From Rapana venosa (taxonomy: Eukaryota > Mollusca > Gastropoda > Neogastropoda > Muricidae): a stretch of 64,000 nucleotides of DNA. Position numbers and translations under genes: made by a program. The first letter of the stretch is position 1, and the number at the start of each line of letters is the position of its first letter. Location: positions 72,544,654-72,608,653 of the forward strand of contig CM054141.1 in the NCBI GenBank assembly GCA_028751875.1, read 5' to 3'. The notes below the pieces were generated by a model. The model did not search any database. It saw only the letters and a list, made by a program, of their open reading frames with translations, and was not told where the DNA came from. Positions 32,547 to 45,900 of the stretch are shown piece after piece.

Positions 32547-32655
32547 ATGTTCTGTAGTCTTGCAGGTACACAGTTATTTACCACCAACTCTCGCTGACTG
32601 AGCTAATCCCACTCGGAGCTGCCATTGAAGCTTTTTGTTTCCAAGGAGTCACAAC
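32547..32655 (-). other. TTC29 5' UTR exon (inferred)
   Basis: On the minus strand a segment ends at AGAACAT|GTAAGA, the best donor upstream of the 30761 acceptor. It would give a non-coding first exon about 250 bp from the SUPT7L ATG. The transcription start is not visible. Confidence 0.5.
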
Positions 32656-32902
32656 CCCGCAGTCACTTCCGTTAAAAAATAACAACACCCAAGGTTTTAA
32701 AAATGAAATAGGTCACGATTTTTAAGTCACATAATTTGTAAAATATACATGAGTGTTTGATTGATATGTGATCTTGTGTAGAATACTTTTTCACCACCTT
32801 TACTAAAATTAATATTTAGTGCATAGTTAATGTTGATATCCGGTTTCGTTTCTTACAAAAAATATTCCAGAGGCTGTTGTGTTTTAAGTGTCTGAAACGA
32901 TA
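32656..32902. promoter_or_regulatory. Shared divergent promoter region of TTC29 and SUPT7L
   Basis: Only about 250 bp separate the inferred TTC29 first exon (-) from the SUPT7L ATG (+). An ETS-like ACTTCCG lies at 32665-32671. No TATA box is evident. A bidirectional promoter is inferred from layout. Confidence 0.5.
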
Positions 32903-33057
32903 ATGTCGGGGCTGTGGGGAGCAATTCCCAGTGCTCCTGAGGCTGATTCTGGTATTGCAGCATTAGAGAGAGAAGAACTGACAAAACCACGAGCTATTGA
33001 GCCAGAAGCACCACCGCTTTTTCAGCCGTCTAGTCGTCACCATCCCCCGTCAAATGA
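32903..33057 (+). CDS. SUPT7L: SUPT7L exon 1 (residues 1-52)
   Basis: ATG in TAATGTCGG context; [17 protein letters not shown] resembles the family N-terminus, followed by [15 protein letters not shown]. Ends phase 2 at AATGA|GTGAGT. Confidence 0.88.
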
Positions 33058-33850
33058 GTGAGTGTGCCTGACAAGATAAGTACTGTGAAGATCTATACGA
33101 GAAGTTATGAACATGGTCTTATAAACCATGGGCTGTTCCTTAACTTATACATTCAGAAGGATATTTCTATGCTCAGTGCTGCAACTCATTAAGGCGAGAG
33201 TGCAAGATTCTGCTGAATTCTCATGAATACCAGTGTTGCCATGACCTGGATCATGGGTCTATCACTCTGTGCAGGATCTTGAAGTAGCAACCATCTTCCA
33301 GTCATCAATCAATGCATGGAATGTAGTGGTCAGCAGACTGGAGGAATGAATACATCACCTTTGCATTATTGTGGAAGAGTGAGCACTATGATTCAGCAAA
33401 TCACACACTATTTATTTGTCATGCTTCAATTGTTTCATCAAAGCTCCCAAGTTATGGCTGTTGTTATTCATTGTGCCAAGCAGAAAAGCTCAAGAGATTC
33501 AACATCTTTAGTACACAACAACTTAGAGTCAGAAGAAAGAGGTCATGCGAGATAGCTTTTGGGTTTTGTTTACTTATTGCTAATAGAAATAGATGACCGC
33601 TGTGGAAGCAGGTGTGCATACATGAGCTGTAGATACATGTCACCATGGTGTGTAACATAATTGTATGCCAGTGAGAGAGTGAACCACAGGATTCTGCTCT
33701 GCCAGAGTAGGAGACAACAATCAAACTAAAGCATCAGAAACTTTCTCATTTTTTCATAGTCTGTCTGAAGCCAGTGAAGGAAAATCACCATCTGGCTGAG
33801 GCTGTCTTTGATTTTGATGATGGTTTATTCCTTTTTGGATAATATTATAC

Positions 33851-33893
<43 letters not shown>

Positions 33894-36800
33894 CATCTCT
33901 GATCAAAATAATGTTAAGCAGTTTCATAATGTACATCTGTGCTGTCATGCTAGTTTCAGGAAAGTTCTCAGAGCTGAATACATTTCTATCACTATGCATG
34001 GATAATTGGACTGCTATAGATGTTGAAACTAATTGTAGAATAATGTTTACATTCAGTATGGTGGTATTGCTTCTTGGCTGTATTAGTATTAGATTGCATT
34101 TTGTTGAAATTACTGTGGGGTTTTCTATTGTATTATAATCTTTTACAATTATATCCTGGCAGTGGATGAAATTGTGATGACTAAGGATTGGGTTATACTT
34201 GTAGTACTGGCTGTTTTTTGTCTCTGTCGGCCAGACCTTGGTGCTGATCATGTTCTTAATTCTTTAATTCTCAGGAGATGGCTTGCTTCTTATATTGTCA
34301 ATACTTCAACTGATTTCCTTTTGGCCATATGGGTTGTTTCTGATGAAAGAGTGGAGGACTGCTTGTGCTGGTTACCTCAGGACAGATGTATACAAATCAC
34401 ACGGATTGTTCAGCTTGTCCAGAGCATTTCTTTGGTGTAGTAGCACTTTCTTCTGTAAAACGTGTCCACTTGAAATCCTTTTAATTGTTTCACTTTTATA
34501 TTTTTTCTCTTGTTCTTGTTGAGGATTGTTGTTATTTAATGTTGTGTAAGTTGGTGGTGGGCTCTGGTGATATTGTTTCTCATTTTCCTTTATGTGAATT
34601 TTTATTATTTACTGCTTTGCATAAATTCCTGTCATTCACTTTTTCAAGTTTTTGCTAGCTCTCCCATATGACGTTAGTATTGAGTTATCTGTGTGTGGTG
34701 TTTTTTGACTGTAGTGTAGAGTGTAGTGTTATTTCTTCACTGTGTGTAGTGCAGCATTTCTCTGTGCACAGGCCCCTGCCAGGCAAGTGGCACCAGATGG
34801 ATCCTGTTGTCATGCACACCATTCGTCTGATCCAGCATGAACGCAAAGTTCGACAAGCCATCCAGACCCTACAGCAGCAGCAGGGAGAGGGGGTCAGTAT
34901 GTTGAATGTAATCGAACAGCTTATGTCAGATTAATGTTACGTCATAGTTTTGATTATTTATTTATGACGTATACATGGTGTGCACTTAGTGATAGCCAAG
35001 TCGTCTTGACAGTAACTGCTGTTTTTTGTTTTTGTTTTCTTCTTCCTCTTGTGTTCTGCATAAATGGATTATCTACTGTTATTGTGACTGAATAAATTAA
35101 TCTAGTGACAAAAGTGGACTCTTGTCGTTCGTTATGGCTGGAATTCTAACAGGTTATGGGCCCAGTACACGAGGCAAACTGTTTTTCGACGGCGACGAGA
35201 GACATTATGATCACTGGGAGGTGAAATTCTTAGCTTATATGAAACTTCGTAAGCTAAAAGATGTGATCCTGGCAGACGATGGTGAAGAAATTGATGTAGA
35301 TAAAAATGAAGAAGCTTTTGCTGAACTTGTTCAGCTCATAGACGACAAGAGTTTGTCACTTGTAATGCATGATGCAGCAGACGATGGACGAAAAGCTCTG
35401 AGAATTCTTCGGCAACATTATGCAGGTTCGTCTACACCGAGAATTATCAGTCTTTACACCGAACTGACAAGCCTGCAGATGAAACCATCAGAGACAGTGA
35501 CAGATTACATCATCCGTGCAGAAGCAGCTGCAATCGCCCTGAGAAGTGCTGGAGAGACAGTGAGTGATAGTTTGTTAATAGCGGTGGTTCTGAAGGGGTT
35601 ACCAGAATCGTTCCAGTCATTTGTCACTGTTGTCACTCAGTCCCAAGAGAAACATGACTTCAGCAAATTTAAAGTTTCTCTCCGCAGCTTTGAGGAGACG
35701 GAGAAGTCTCGAGTGTCAGCAGCCATGGGTGAAGATTCACTTCTGAAAATGAAGCACAAATCGTTTGACAGCAATCGTGAATTACGTCAATGCTTCAAAT
35801 GTGGAACTTACGGACATCTTCAACGTGATTGCAAGAAGAAGAAAATGTGGTGTAGTCATTGCAAAAATGCATCACACACTGACCAAACTTGCCGTCGTAA
35901 AAGCAAGACTAGCGGTAAAGGGGTAAAGGAGGGAGTCAACACTGTGAGCGACAATCCTGACTCCACTAATCCAGATCCAGAACATTCTTTTATCTTCAAA
36001 ATGAACGAAGGGAGCAGACAGGAGATAAGAAACCATACAAAGTTACTAGTTGATTGTGGTGCTACAAGCCATCTACTCAATGACAAGACTTTGTTCACCT
36101 CGTTTGAAAATTCTTTCAAACCAGAAGACCATTTCATCGAACTTGTGAATGGTGAAAGCAAAAACAATCTAGCAAAGCAAAGAGGTACCGCACATGTAAC
36201 TGTCAAAGATATCAGTGGAAATCTAGTCAGTCTTACTCTGAATGATGCATTGTATGTACCTACTTTTCCACAGAACATATTCTCTGTTCAGGCAGCGACA
36301 AACAAAGGTGCGAGTGTGATATTTGAACCTGAAACAGCAAGCCTTGTGTATGAAGGTGAAGCCAAATTTAAAATCGAAAAACAAGGTAGATTGTATTACC
36401 TCAAGACTGTCTCAGAGGAATGTGATGTTGATATTGTTAGTTTAACACAGGATTTGAATGTCTGGCATAAAATTCTAGGTCACTGTAATTTTTCTGATGT
36501 GTTGAGGCTAGAAGGTGTTGTTGATGGCATGAAAATTACAGACAAAGGTAAGCATGATTGTGAAACATGTGTAATGGGCAAAATGACAAACAAAATCAGT
36601 AAAACAACACGCACTCGTGCAACTTGTCCTCTAAAGTTAGTGCACACTGATCTTGCTGGACCGGTCACACCAGCATCCCATGAAGGTTTCAAGTATGCCA
36701 TCACATTCACAGATGATTATTCTGATGCGTCATTTGTGTATTTCATGACATGCAAAAGTGAAACGATCAAAGCCACAGAAAAGTTTCTGGCTGATTCTGC

Positions 36801-39800
36801 ACCTTTTGGCAAGGTAAAAACCATTAGATCTGATAACGGTTCTGAGTTTACCTCAAGGGAGTTTAAGGAAATCCTCAGGAAAAATCAGATAAGGCATGAA
36901 ACCTCAGCTCCTTACTCCCCACACCAAAACGGGGCAGCTGAGAGGAAATGGCGCACTATTTTTGAGATGGGAAGATGCATGCTGATTCAAAAGAACCTTC
37001 CAAAAGAGATGTGGCCATATGCTGTGCACACTGCTGTGTACAATCGTAACCGATGTTACAATGCCAGGATAAATCAAACTCCATATCAAGGTTTGACTGG
37101 TCGAAAACCAAACATCTCAAACATGAGAATTTTTGGAACAGAGTGCTATGCATATTCCCAGCTCAAGCGCAAACTTGATTCACGATGCGCTAAGGGTATC
37201 TTTGTAGGATATGATGGTTACAGTCCTGCATACCTTGTGTATTACCCTGAAAGTGGCAAAGTGATGAAATGTCGTGTTGTGCATTTTGTGTCAGATAAGC
37301 CAGACAGAGTTGATGTGAATGACCAGGGTACACAGACAGAGAACTCTTTAGATGATGGTGGTGTGATGATGATGATGAGACCTCCTTCTGTCAGTCAACC
37401 CATACCTGAAGAGCAGTCAGAGTGTACTGTAGGTCAAGGTCACAGAAATACTCTATGTAATATGCCTAAAAATGAACCTTTGGTTAAAGAAAATCAAGGT
37501 CACAGGTATCCGAGAAGGCAGAGAAAACCCCCTAACCACTTGAAAGATTATGAAACGCAGTTTGATGATGATGATGATCAAGTTATGACAAACATGGATT
37601 ATTGTTATAAGATGTCCTCGTTTCCAAAAAGTTATCAGGAAGCAGTGGGCTCAGAGGATTCTCATTGCTGGAAACAGGCAATGGATGATGAAATTAACTC
37701 TTTGAAGGAAAATAACACTTACACTCTGATGGCTCTTCCGGAGGGTAGGCAAACAGTGGGGGGAAAATGGGTTTACACAATCAAAGAGAGTGCGACTGGT
37801 TCAAAGTCCTACAAAGCTAGATATGTCGCAAAATGTTTCAGTCAGAAAGAAGGTGTTGATTATACCGATACTTTTGCACCTACTGCTAATATGACTTCAG
37901 TACGTACTCTGATGCAAATTGCGGCTGAAAACGATTTGATTTTACATCAGATGGATGTCAAAACTGCTTACCTCAATGCTGACATTGATTGTGAAATTTA
38001 CATGGATCAACCTGAAGGTTATGAAATCAAAGGTCAAAAAGGTGAAAAACTTGTGTACAAATTAAAAAAATCCTTGTACGGGTTAAAGCAATCAGGTAGG
38101 AATTGGAACCAGTTGCTGCACAATTTTCTGGCTGAAAATGAGTTCATTCAAAGTCCCTCTGATAATTGTGTGTACACAAAACAGACAGACGATGGCATAA
38201 CTGTCATTCTTGTGTGGGTTGATGATATTATTGTTGGTGCAAACAATAATGACCTCTTGTGCAAAACGAAGAAAATGTTCTCTGATAGGTTCAAAATGAA
38301 AGACATGGGAAAGTTGTCGTATTTCCTAGGCATTGATTTTGAGCAAAAGGATGGATGTGTTAGGATGCACCAAAGGCGTTACATTCAAAAACTGCTTGAA
38401 AGATATGACATGTCTGAATGTAAACCTAGGGGTACCCCATCAAACAGAAGATGGAGTACGAAAACACTGAACCTGTTGATCACCGCAAATATCGTGAAAT
38501 TGTAGGGTGCCTGATCTATGTCATGATTACAACAAGGCCAGATATCTGCTGGGTGATTACCATGTTATCTCAGCATCTCTCTAATCCACTTCAAGGTCAC
38601 TGGGTCGCAGCCAAGCATGTGTTGCGATATCTCAAAGGCACAATAGACTATGAGTCATGTTACAAGAAAAGTACCACAGGATTAAAACTCATAGGATATA
38701 GTGATGCGGATTGGGCGTCTAATGCTGATGATAGGCGCAGTACTTCAGGGTATTGTTTCTCCCTGAATGAAAACGGTCCACCGATTTCTTGGAAATCGAA
38801 GAAGCAACCTGTTGTTGCATTGTCTACTTGTGAAGCTGAATATATTGCTTTAGCATTAGCAGTACAAGAAAGTTTGTACCTGAATCAGTTTCTGAAGGAC
38901 ATGGGTATTAACCAAGGTCAAGGTCAAGGGTCTTTGATCTATGAAGACAACCAAGGAGCCATTGTTCTTGCACACAACCCAGCGAATAGGCAAAGATCGA
39001 AGCACATTGACATTAAATACCATTTCATCAGAAATGAGGTCAAGCGTGGCAAAGTCGTTCTCAAGTATTGTCCAACTGAAAACATGATTGCTGATATAAT
39101 GACCAAACCATCATTGAAAACTCAGTTGTTGAAATTCAGATCTTTTCTGTTTGGTTAAATAAAGACAATGATTGGATAGGGTGTGACATGACTATGCCTT
39201 ATTAATTGCTGAAACTATGCATGAACTAAATGTTGATAGTGTAGACATATTAGGACTTTAAGTTGTATCGATTAAGTGGGGGTGTTGAATGTAATCGAAC
39301 AGCTTATGTCAGATTAATGTTACGTCATAGTTTTGATTATTTATTTATGACGTATACATGGTGTGCACTTAGTGATAGCCAAGTCGTCTTGACAGTAACT
39401 GCTGTTTTTTGTTTTTGTTTTCTTCTTCCTCTTGTGTTCTGCATAAATGGATTATCTACTGTTATTGTGACTGAATAAATTAATCTAGTGACAAAAGTGG
39501 ACTCTTGTCGTTCGTTATGGCTGGAATTCTAACACAGTACATGTTGTAATGCTAGCTTTTGAGAGTGCTTCCCTTCCTTCCTTCCTTCCTTCCTTCCTTC
39601 CTTCGTTTGTAGTCTAAAGGTAACAGATACTGAGATAAGTTTGCTTTTTACATGGTTTTTTAGAAGGTAATCTAGAGTATCAGAAATATTTGTGTATTAT
39701 TGCCAGGAACAAGTTGATAAATCACTTATAATCAACACGTCAGCACTGCCTTAAAGTTGAAGTATATATATTTATTATACCTGTGCTTAGGACTGAGTAA

Positions 39801-42133
39801 AGCTAGAAGTTCCCATCTTTGATCCCATCATATTTTGTGATTTTAATAGTTACTAGTAAGTTGGGTAACTGACAGTTTTATTTTGTTTGTTTGCTAATGT
39901 GTGAAAAGTAGATTGCTGATATTAACTAATCTCTCTTTATGGTGTGTGTGTGTGTCACTGTGTGTGTGTGACTGTGTGTGTGTCACTGTGTGTGTGTCAC
40001 TGTGTGTGTGTCACCGTGTGTGTGTCACTGTGTGTGTGTGTGTGACTGTGTGTGTGTGCAAATGCTTATTGATTCACCAGAAAAGCAGTGAGGACAGTTT
40101 TCCTGCAGTGCCACCAGTTCCAGAATATGAAGGCCCTCCTCAGAGACATGTGGCACAGCCTCCTCTGATGTACATGACTCCTGATTTTGACAGGTGAGGC
40201 ATTCGTCTGAAAGAGTTTCTTTTCTTCAGTCCCTGTTTATCTCTAGATCACTAGATGTGTACAGTTTGTGATTTTGAAAGGTGAGGGACATGTCTGAAGT
40301 TATCTACTTTCATATTTGACTTTACCCAACTCTGTTTTTGTCACTGTTAGAGCTCTCATGATCCATTCCTGTGTTCAGTTTACTCTCTGTCTGCCTATCT
40401 ATCTGTGTGTGCGTGTTGTGTGTGTGTGTGTGTATGTGTGTGTGCTATTTTATACTTTTCTGTTTTAAATATTGAAGCATTCTCTTCTTTCTTTCTCCAG
40501 TGACTTTGTCCGAGGTAAAGGAGAGAAGGTGCCAGAAATTGATGAAGTGACCAACAGGATGTTGCTGCGACGATCCATGGCAGCCATTTTAGCTCATGCA
40601 ACCTTTGAAGGTGAGTTGCAGTTTTTCTTTTAAGATTTGACTGTAAATTGTTTTAGTTTTTAGTCCTAACAAAACTTGTTCCTTTCTTTCTGTTCTGTTT
40701 GGTTGGTTGATTGGTTGCTTTGTTAGTGGGTTTATTAGGATGGGGAGAGGCAGAGGCATGGAGGATGAAGGGAATGGTTGGTCCAAGATATATGAATGTT
40801 GGTGTAATATAATCCGAGTCATGAGGGAGAGGGGATGGTGGTAGAGGGTGGGTGGTAGGGGGAGTGCATTTTGTGGAGTGCTGTCATAGCTTTTGGATTG
40901 TGTGTGTGTGTGCACTTGCGTACATGTGAGAGAGAGAGAGGTTGGTTGGGGGGGAGGGGGGGGGGAGTAAAAGCAATCAAAGTGGATACTGTTTAAGTTA
41001 TTATCCTGAAAAAGGGTCATTTGAAGTTAAGGTGAAATTACCTGTATGTGTATTCTTCAGGCAGGAACTTGTACAAGAACCCTGGTTTATGCTTAAAACT
41101 GGTATCAAACAGCTACAATATTATCATTGTCTTGCAGATATTGTGATCAACTGTGAATGTCCCAGGCAGAGCACCTGAGAGATTTTGGATGAAAAGAACA
41201 GTAAAGGAGATCAAAATTAATGAGGTAGCCTTTGACAGAAACAAGCTAATGACATGAAAGTTGCTATTGCCTGTTTTATGTAAATGAACCGTATATATTG
41301 TACTTCTGAAGCATAGAATTAGAAGAAAGTGTTTTGGACTATGTCATAAATTGAAACATTGCTATGTCTTTATGGTGAAACAGTACAAGCAGAAGCTTTA
41401 GCTTTAATCTGTGAACATCCTCACAGTCTGACTGTGGCTACCTTCGTGGTGGGCAAAAACAGTCACTGACGCAAAATCTCATCATTGGTGAATTTCGGAC
41501 CTCTAGCTGAGTAACAAACAGACAGAATATTTGAATGGATCACTCACTCCATACAGAACTCCAAGGAAAATTATATTTGAAGTATAAAAACTGATGTTTG
41601 AAACATAAACAGCAAGTTTTTTTGTTTAGTATACCACGAGTTGATGGGGTGAGATGTTTCCTTGTATGATCAGGGTCGTCAGATGCTGTGCTGGACGTGG
41701 TGACTGATGTTGCCCACGAGTTCTACCTGAACCTGATGAACCACCTGAGGGCAGCTGCTGACAGTGCCGCCATGCATGGCCAGTCTGGCTTTCCGGTAAG
41801 ATGCAGTAGCTGACTGCTCATGACATAGTGCAGCGTTTAGCCACACGTCTGCTTCTAAGTCCTTCGGATGAGACTATAAACCGAGGCCCCGTGTGCGGAC
41901 GCATGCAGAACATCTTGTGCACATGTTAAATCCTGTTCCGCTTTTCGAAAGAGTAGGCCATTGTGTGCCGGTGGAAACAGATGACAAAATTTACGAAACC
42001 GCATACACACGGGGACTGGATGTAAAAAAGCACATGAGTGCTTATTCCATTATCCTCGATTTAAAAAAAAAAAAAGTCATCTGAGCGCTTTGATTTGTTG
42101 CTTTACAAGATTCAGCGCTATATAAATTCCATA

Positions 42134-42175
<42 letters not shown>

Positions 42176-42899
42176 GTGCATTTGGCTGTATTCTCTACAA
42201 AGAGCTGTTGTTTTTGCATGTTTGTGTGTGTGTGTGTGCGCGCATGGGCGTGTGTGTGTGTGTGTGTGTGCATGTGCACGTGTGTGTTTGTGTGTGTGTG
42301 ATGTGTGTGTGTGTTTATGTTTCAGATGTCATTTTGTTTGTTTTAAATCAGTTGAATTACTAAGCAGAAAAACTTTCCAAGGTTTCATTGTAGTTAGATG
42401 TTTAGAGTTAATTTTCTGCTTCTGATGAAACTGTTTATCCCTTGGTGAAACAAACAAAGCTAAAAATGAAAGAAACTGGATGAGTTTCTGTCGTAAATGG
42501 TAGACAGTATTACAAGTTCACTTCCCCCCCCCCCCCCCCCCCCCCCCCCCACAAAACATACACAACAAACACACAACACACACACCACACCACACCACAC
42601 CACACCACAACAAACAAAGCTAAAAATGAAAGAAACTGGATGAGTTTCTGTCGTAAATGGTAGACAGTATTACAAGTTCACCCCCTTCCCCCCACACACA
42701 CACACACCAAAAATTACACAACAAACACACAACACACACACCACACCACACCACACCACACCACACCACACCACTCCACACCACACCACACCACACCACA
42801 CCACACACACAACACACACAACACACAACACAACACAACACAACACAACACACACACCACACCACACCACACCACACCACACCACACCACACCACACCA

Positions 42900-42930
<31 letters not shown>

Positions 42931-45900
42931 CACGACTGAATGTCTCTCTCTCTCTCTCTGTGTGGACATTGCAGGACATCCTGGAGCAGGTGTTCCACGA
43001 GGTGGGCATAGGCAGTGTGCAGACGCTGCACGACTATTACCAGAGCGGCGTGCTGACCTACAACCAGAACATGGTCGCCACCTGCAGACAGCTGACCGCC
43101 GAGCTGGACAAGCTCAAACAGCCCATGGCCGTCAGTCAGTCGCCCAGCACCTCCACTGCGGCCACCCTCAGCCAGAAAGACACTTTCAATGTCATCAGGT
43201 GGGTGGCAGAGTAAGGCTCATCAGTGCCAAACCTCCCCTGGGAGAAACATGACAAAAAAGGAAAAAGAAGAAGAAGAAGAAGGTGGGCGGCATAGTGCAG
43301 ACACTTTGTGTGGACGCGCTGCATCTCTGCTCTATTCTCTGGGTTCCTTTGCTAGGGTGGGTCACGTAGTGTCTGGTCAGTCATCTGTGATCATAACTCG
43401 GGTGGAGGTCTGCCTGCTGGCCTCAGCAGACACGTTCCGACTTCAGGGCAGCTCGTTTCATTGTACAGGTTGCATGCTGGGTATGTTTGTGTTTCTGAAT
43501 GCTGACATGAATCATGGGTTCTTTAACATGCCTATTTGATCTTCTGCATGTGTATATAAAGGGACTGCCAGGTCTGCGCTTTAGAGTTGAACTGGAAGAA
43601 CCTCAAAACCTCTACCCTCCATTCGCTGCTGCCGGGATTCAAACCCATGACTTCATGGGCACACAGGATTGAAGTTGATGCTAATGGCAGATTTCTGTCT
43701 GAATCTCAAGACCTGTTGAAAGTTAGGAGATGCTTCATGGGTTGCTGTTTAGAGTTAGGAGAGGCTTCAGCTGACATGGGTTGCTGTTCAGAGTTAGGAG
43801 ATGCTTCATGGGGTGCTGTTCAGAGTTAGGAGATGCTTCAGCTGACATGGGTTGCTGTTTAGAGTTAGGAGATGCTTCAGCTGACATGGGGTGCTGTTCA
43901 GAGTTAGGAGATGCTTCAGCTGACATGGGGTGCTGTTCAGAGTTAGGAGATGGTTCAGCTGACATGGGGTGCTGTTCAGAGTTAGGAGAGGCTTCAGCTG
44001 ACATGGGTTGCTGTTTAGAGTTAGGAGATGCTTCATGGGTTGCTGTTCAGAGTTAGGAGATGCTTCAGCTGACATGGGTTGCTGTTTAGAGTTAGGAGAT
44101 GCTTCATGGGGTGCTGTTCAGAGTTAGGAGATGCTTCATGGGGTGCTGTTTAGAGTTAGGAGATGCTTCATGGGGTGCTGTTTAGAGTTAGGAGATGCTT
44201 CAGCTGACATGGGGTGCTGTTCAGAGTTAGGAGATGCTTCAGCTGACATGGGGTGCTGTTCAGAGTTAGGAGATGCTTCATGGGGTGCTGTTTAGAGTTA
44301 GGAGAGGCTTCAGCTGACATGGGGTGCTGTTCAGAGTTAGGAGATGCTTCATGGGGTGCTGTTTAGAGTTAGGAGATGCTTCATGGGGTGCTGTTTAGAG
44401 TTAGGAGAGGCTTCAGCTGACATGGGGTGCTGTTCAGAGTTAGGAGATGGTTCAGCTGACATGGGGTGCTGTTCAGAGTTAGGAGAGGCTTCAGCTGACA
44501 TGGGTTGCTGTTTAGAGTTAGGAGATGCTTCATGGGTTGCTGTTCAGAGTTAGGAGATGCTTCAGCTGACATGGGTTGCTGTTGAGAGTTAGGAGATGCT
44601 TCATGGGGTGCTGTTCAGAGTTAGGAGATGCTTCATGGGTTGCTGTTCAGAGTTAGGAGATGGTTCAGCTGACATGGGGTGCTGTTCAGAGTTAGGAGAT
44701 GGTTCAGCTGACATGGGGTGCTGTTTAGAGTTAGGAGATGCTTCATGGGGTGCTGTTTAGAGTTAGGAGATGCTTCAGCTGACATGGGGTGCTGTTTAGA
44801 GTTAGGAGAGGCTTCAGCTGACATGGGTTGCTGTTCAGAGTTAGGAGATGCTTCATGGGTTGCTGTTCAGAGTTAGGAGATGCTTCATGGGGTGCTGTTC
44901 AGAGTTAGGAGATGCTTCAGCTGACATGGGGTGCTGTTTAGAGTTAGGAGATGCTTCATGGGGTGCTGTTCAGAGTTAGGAGATGCTTCAGCTGACATGG
45001 GTTGCTGTTCAGAGTTAGGAGATGCTTCAGCTGACATGGGTTGCTGTTCAGAGTTAGGAGATGCTTCAGCTGACATGGGTTGCTGTTCAGAGTTAGGAGA
45101 TGCTTCAGCTGACATGGGTTGCTGTTCAGAGTTAGGAGATGCTTCAGCTGACATGGGGTGCTGTTTAGAGTTAGGAGATGCTTCATGGGGTGCTGTTCAG
45201 AGTTAGGAGATGCTTCAGCTGACATGGGTTGCTGTTCAGAGTTAGGAGATGCTTCAGCTGACATGGGTTGCTGTTCAGAGTTAGGAGATGCTTCAGCTGA
45301 CATGGGTTGCTGTTCAGAGTTAGGAGATGCTTCAGCTGACATGGGTTGCTGTTCAGAGTTAGGAGATGCTTCAGCTGACATGGGTTGCTGTTCAGAGTTA
45401 GGAGATGCTTCAGCTGACATGGGTTGCTGTTCAGAGTTAGGAGATGCTTCATGGGGTGCTGTTCAGAGTTAGGAGATGCTTCAGCTGACATGGGGTGCTG
45501 TTCAGAGTTAGGAGATGCTTCAGCTGACATGGGTTGCTGTTCAGAGTTAGGAGATGCTTCATGGGGTGCTGTTCAGAGTTAGGAGATGCTTCAGCTGACA
45601 TGGGGTGCTGTTCAGAGTTAGGAGATGCTTCAGCTGACATGGGGTGCTGTTCAGAGTTAGGAGATGCTTCAGCTGACATGGGGTGCTGTTTAGAGTTAGG
45701 AGATGCTTCAGCTGACATGGGGTGCTGTTCAGAGTTAGGAGATGCTTCAGCTGACATGGGGTGCTGTTCAGAGTTAGGAGATGCTTCAGCTGACATGGGG
45801 TGCTGTTCAGAGTTAGGAGATGCTTCAGCTGACATGGGTGCTGTTCAGAGTTAGGAGATGCTTCAGCTGACATGGGGTGCTGTTCAGAGTTAGGAGATGC

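Larger units (their letters stand above)
34900..39534 (+). mobile_element. Ty1/copia LTR retrotransposon, nearly intact
   Basis: 4635 bp: two 252-bp LTRs (34900-35151, 39283-39534) that I read as identical, TG...CA ends, 5-bp duplication CAGTA, a primer-binding site abutting the 5' LTR, one gag-pol frame with domain order protease, integrase, reverse transcriptase, RNase H (diagnostic of copia), and a purine tract AAGTGGGGG before the 3' LTR. One frameshift near 38442. Sense orientation inside SUPT7L intron 2. Identical LTRs suggest recent insertion. The clade within copia (for example GalEa-like) was not resolved. Confidence 0.97.

Noticed and set aside
34668..34934. An 88-codon ORF as a separate gene at 34.7 kb
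   Set aside because: It is SUPT7L exon 2 plus intron and LTR read-through on both sides.
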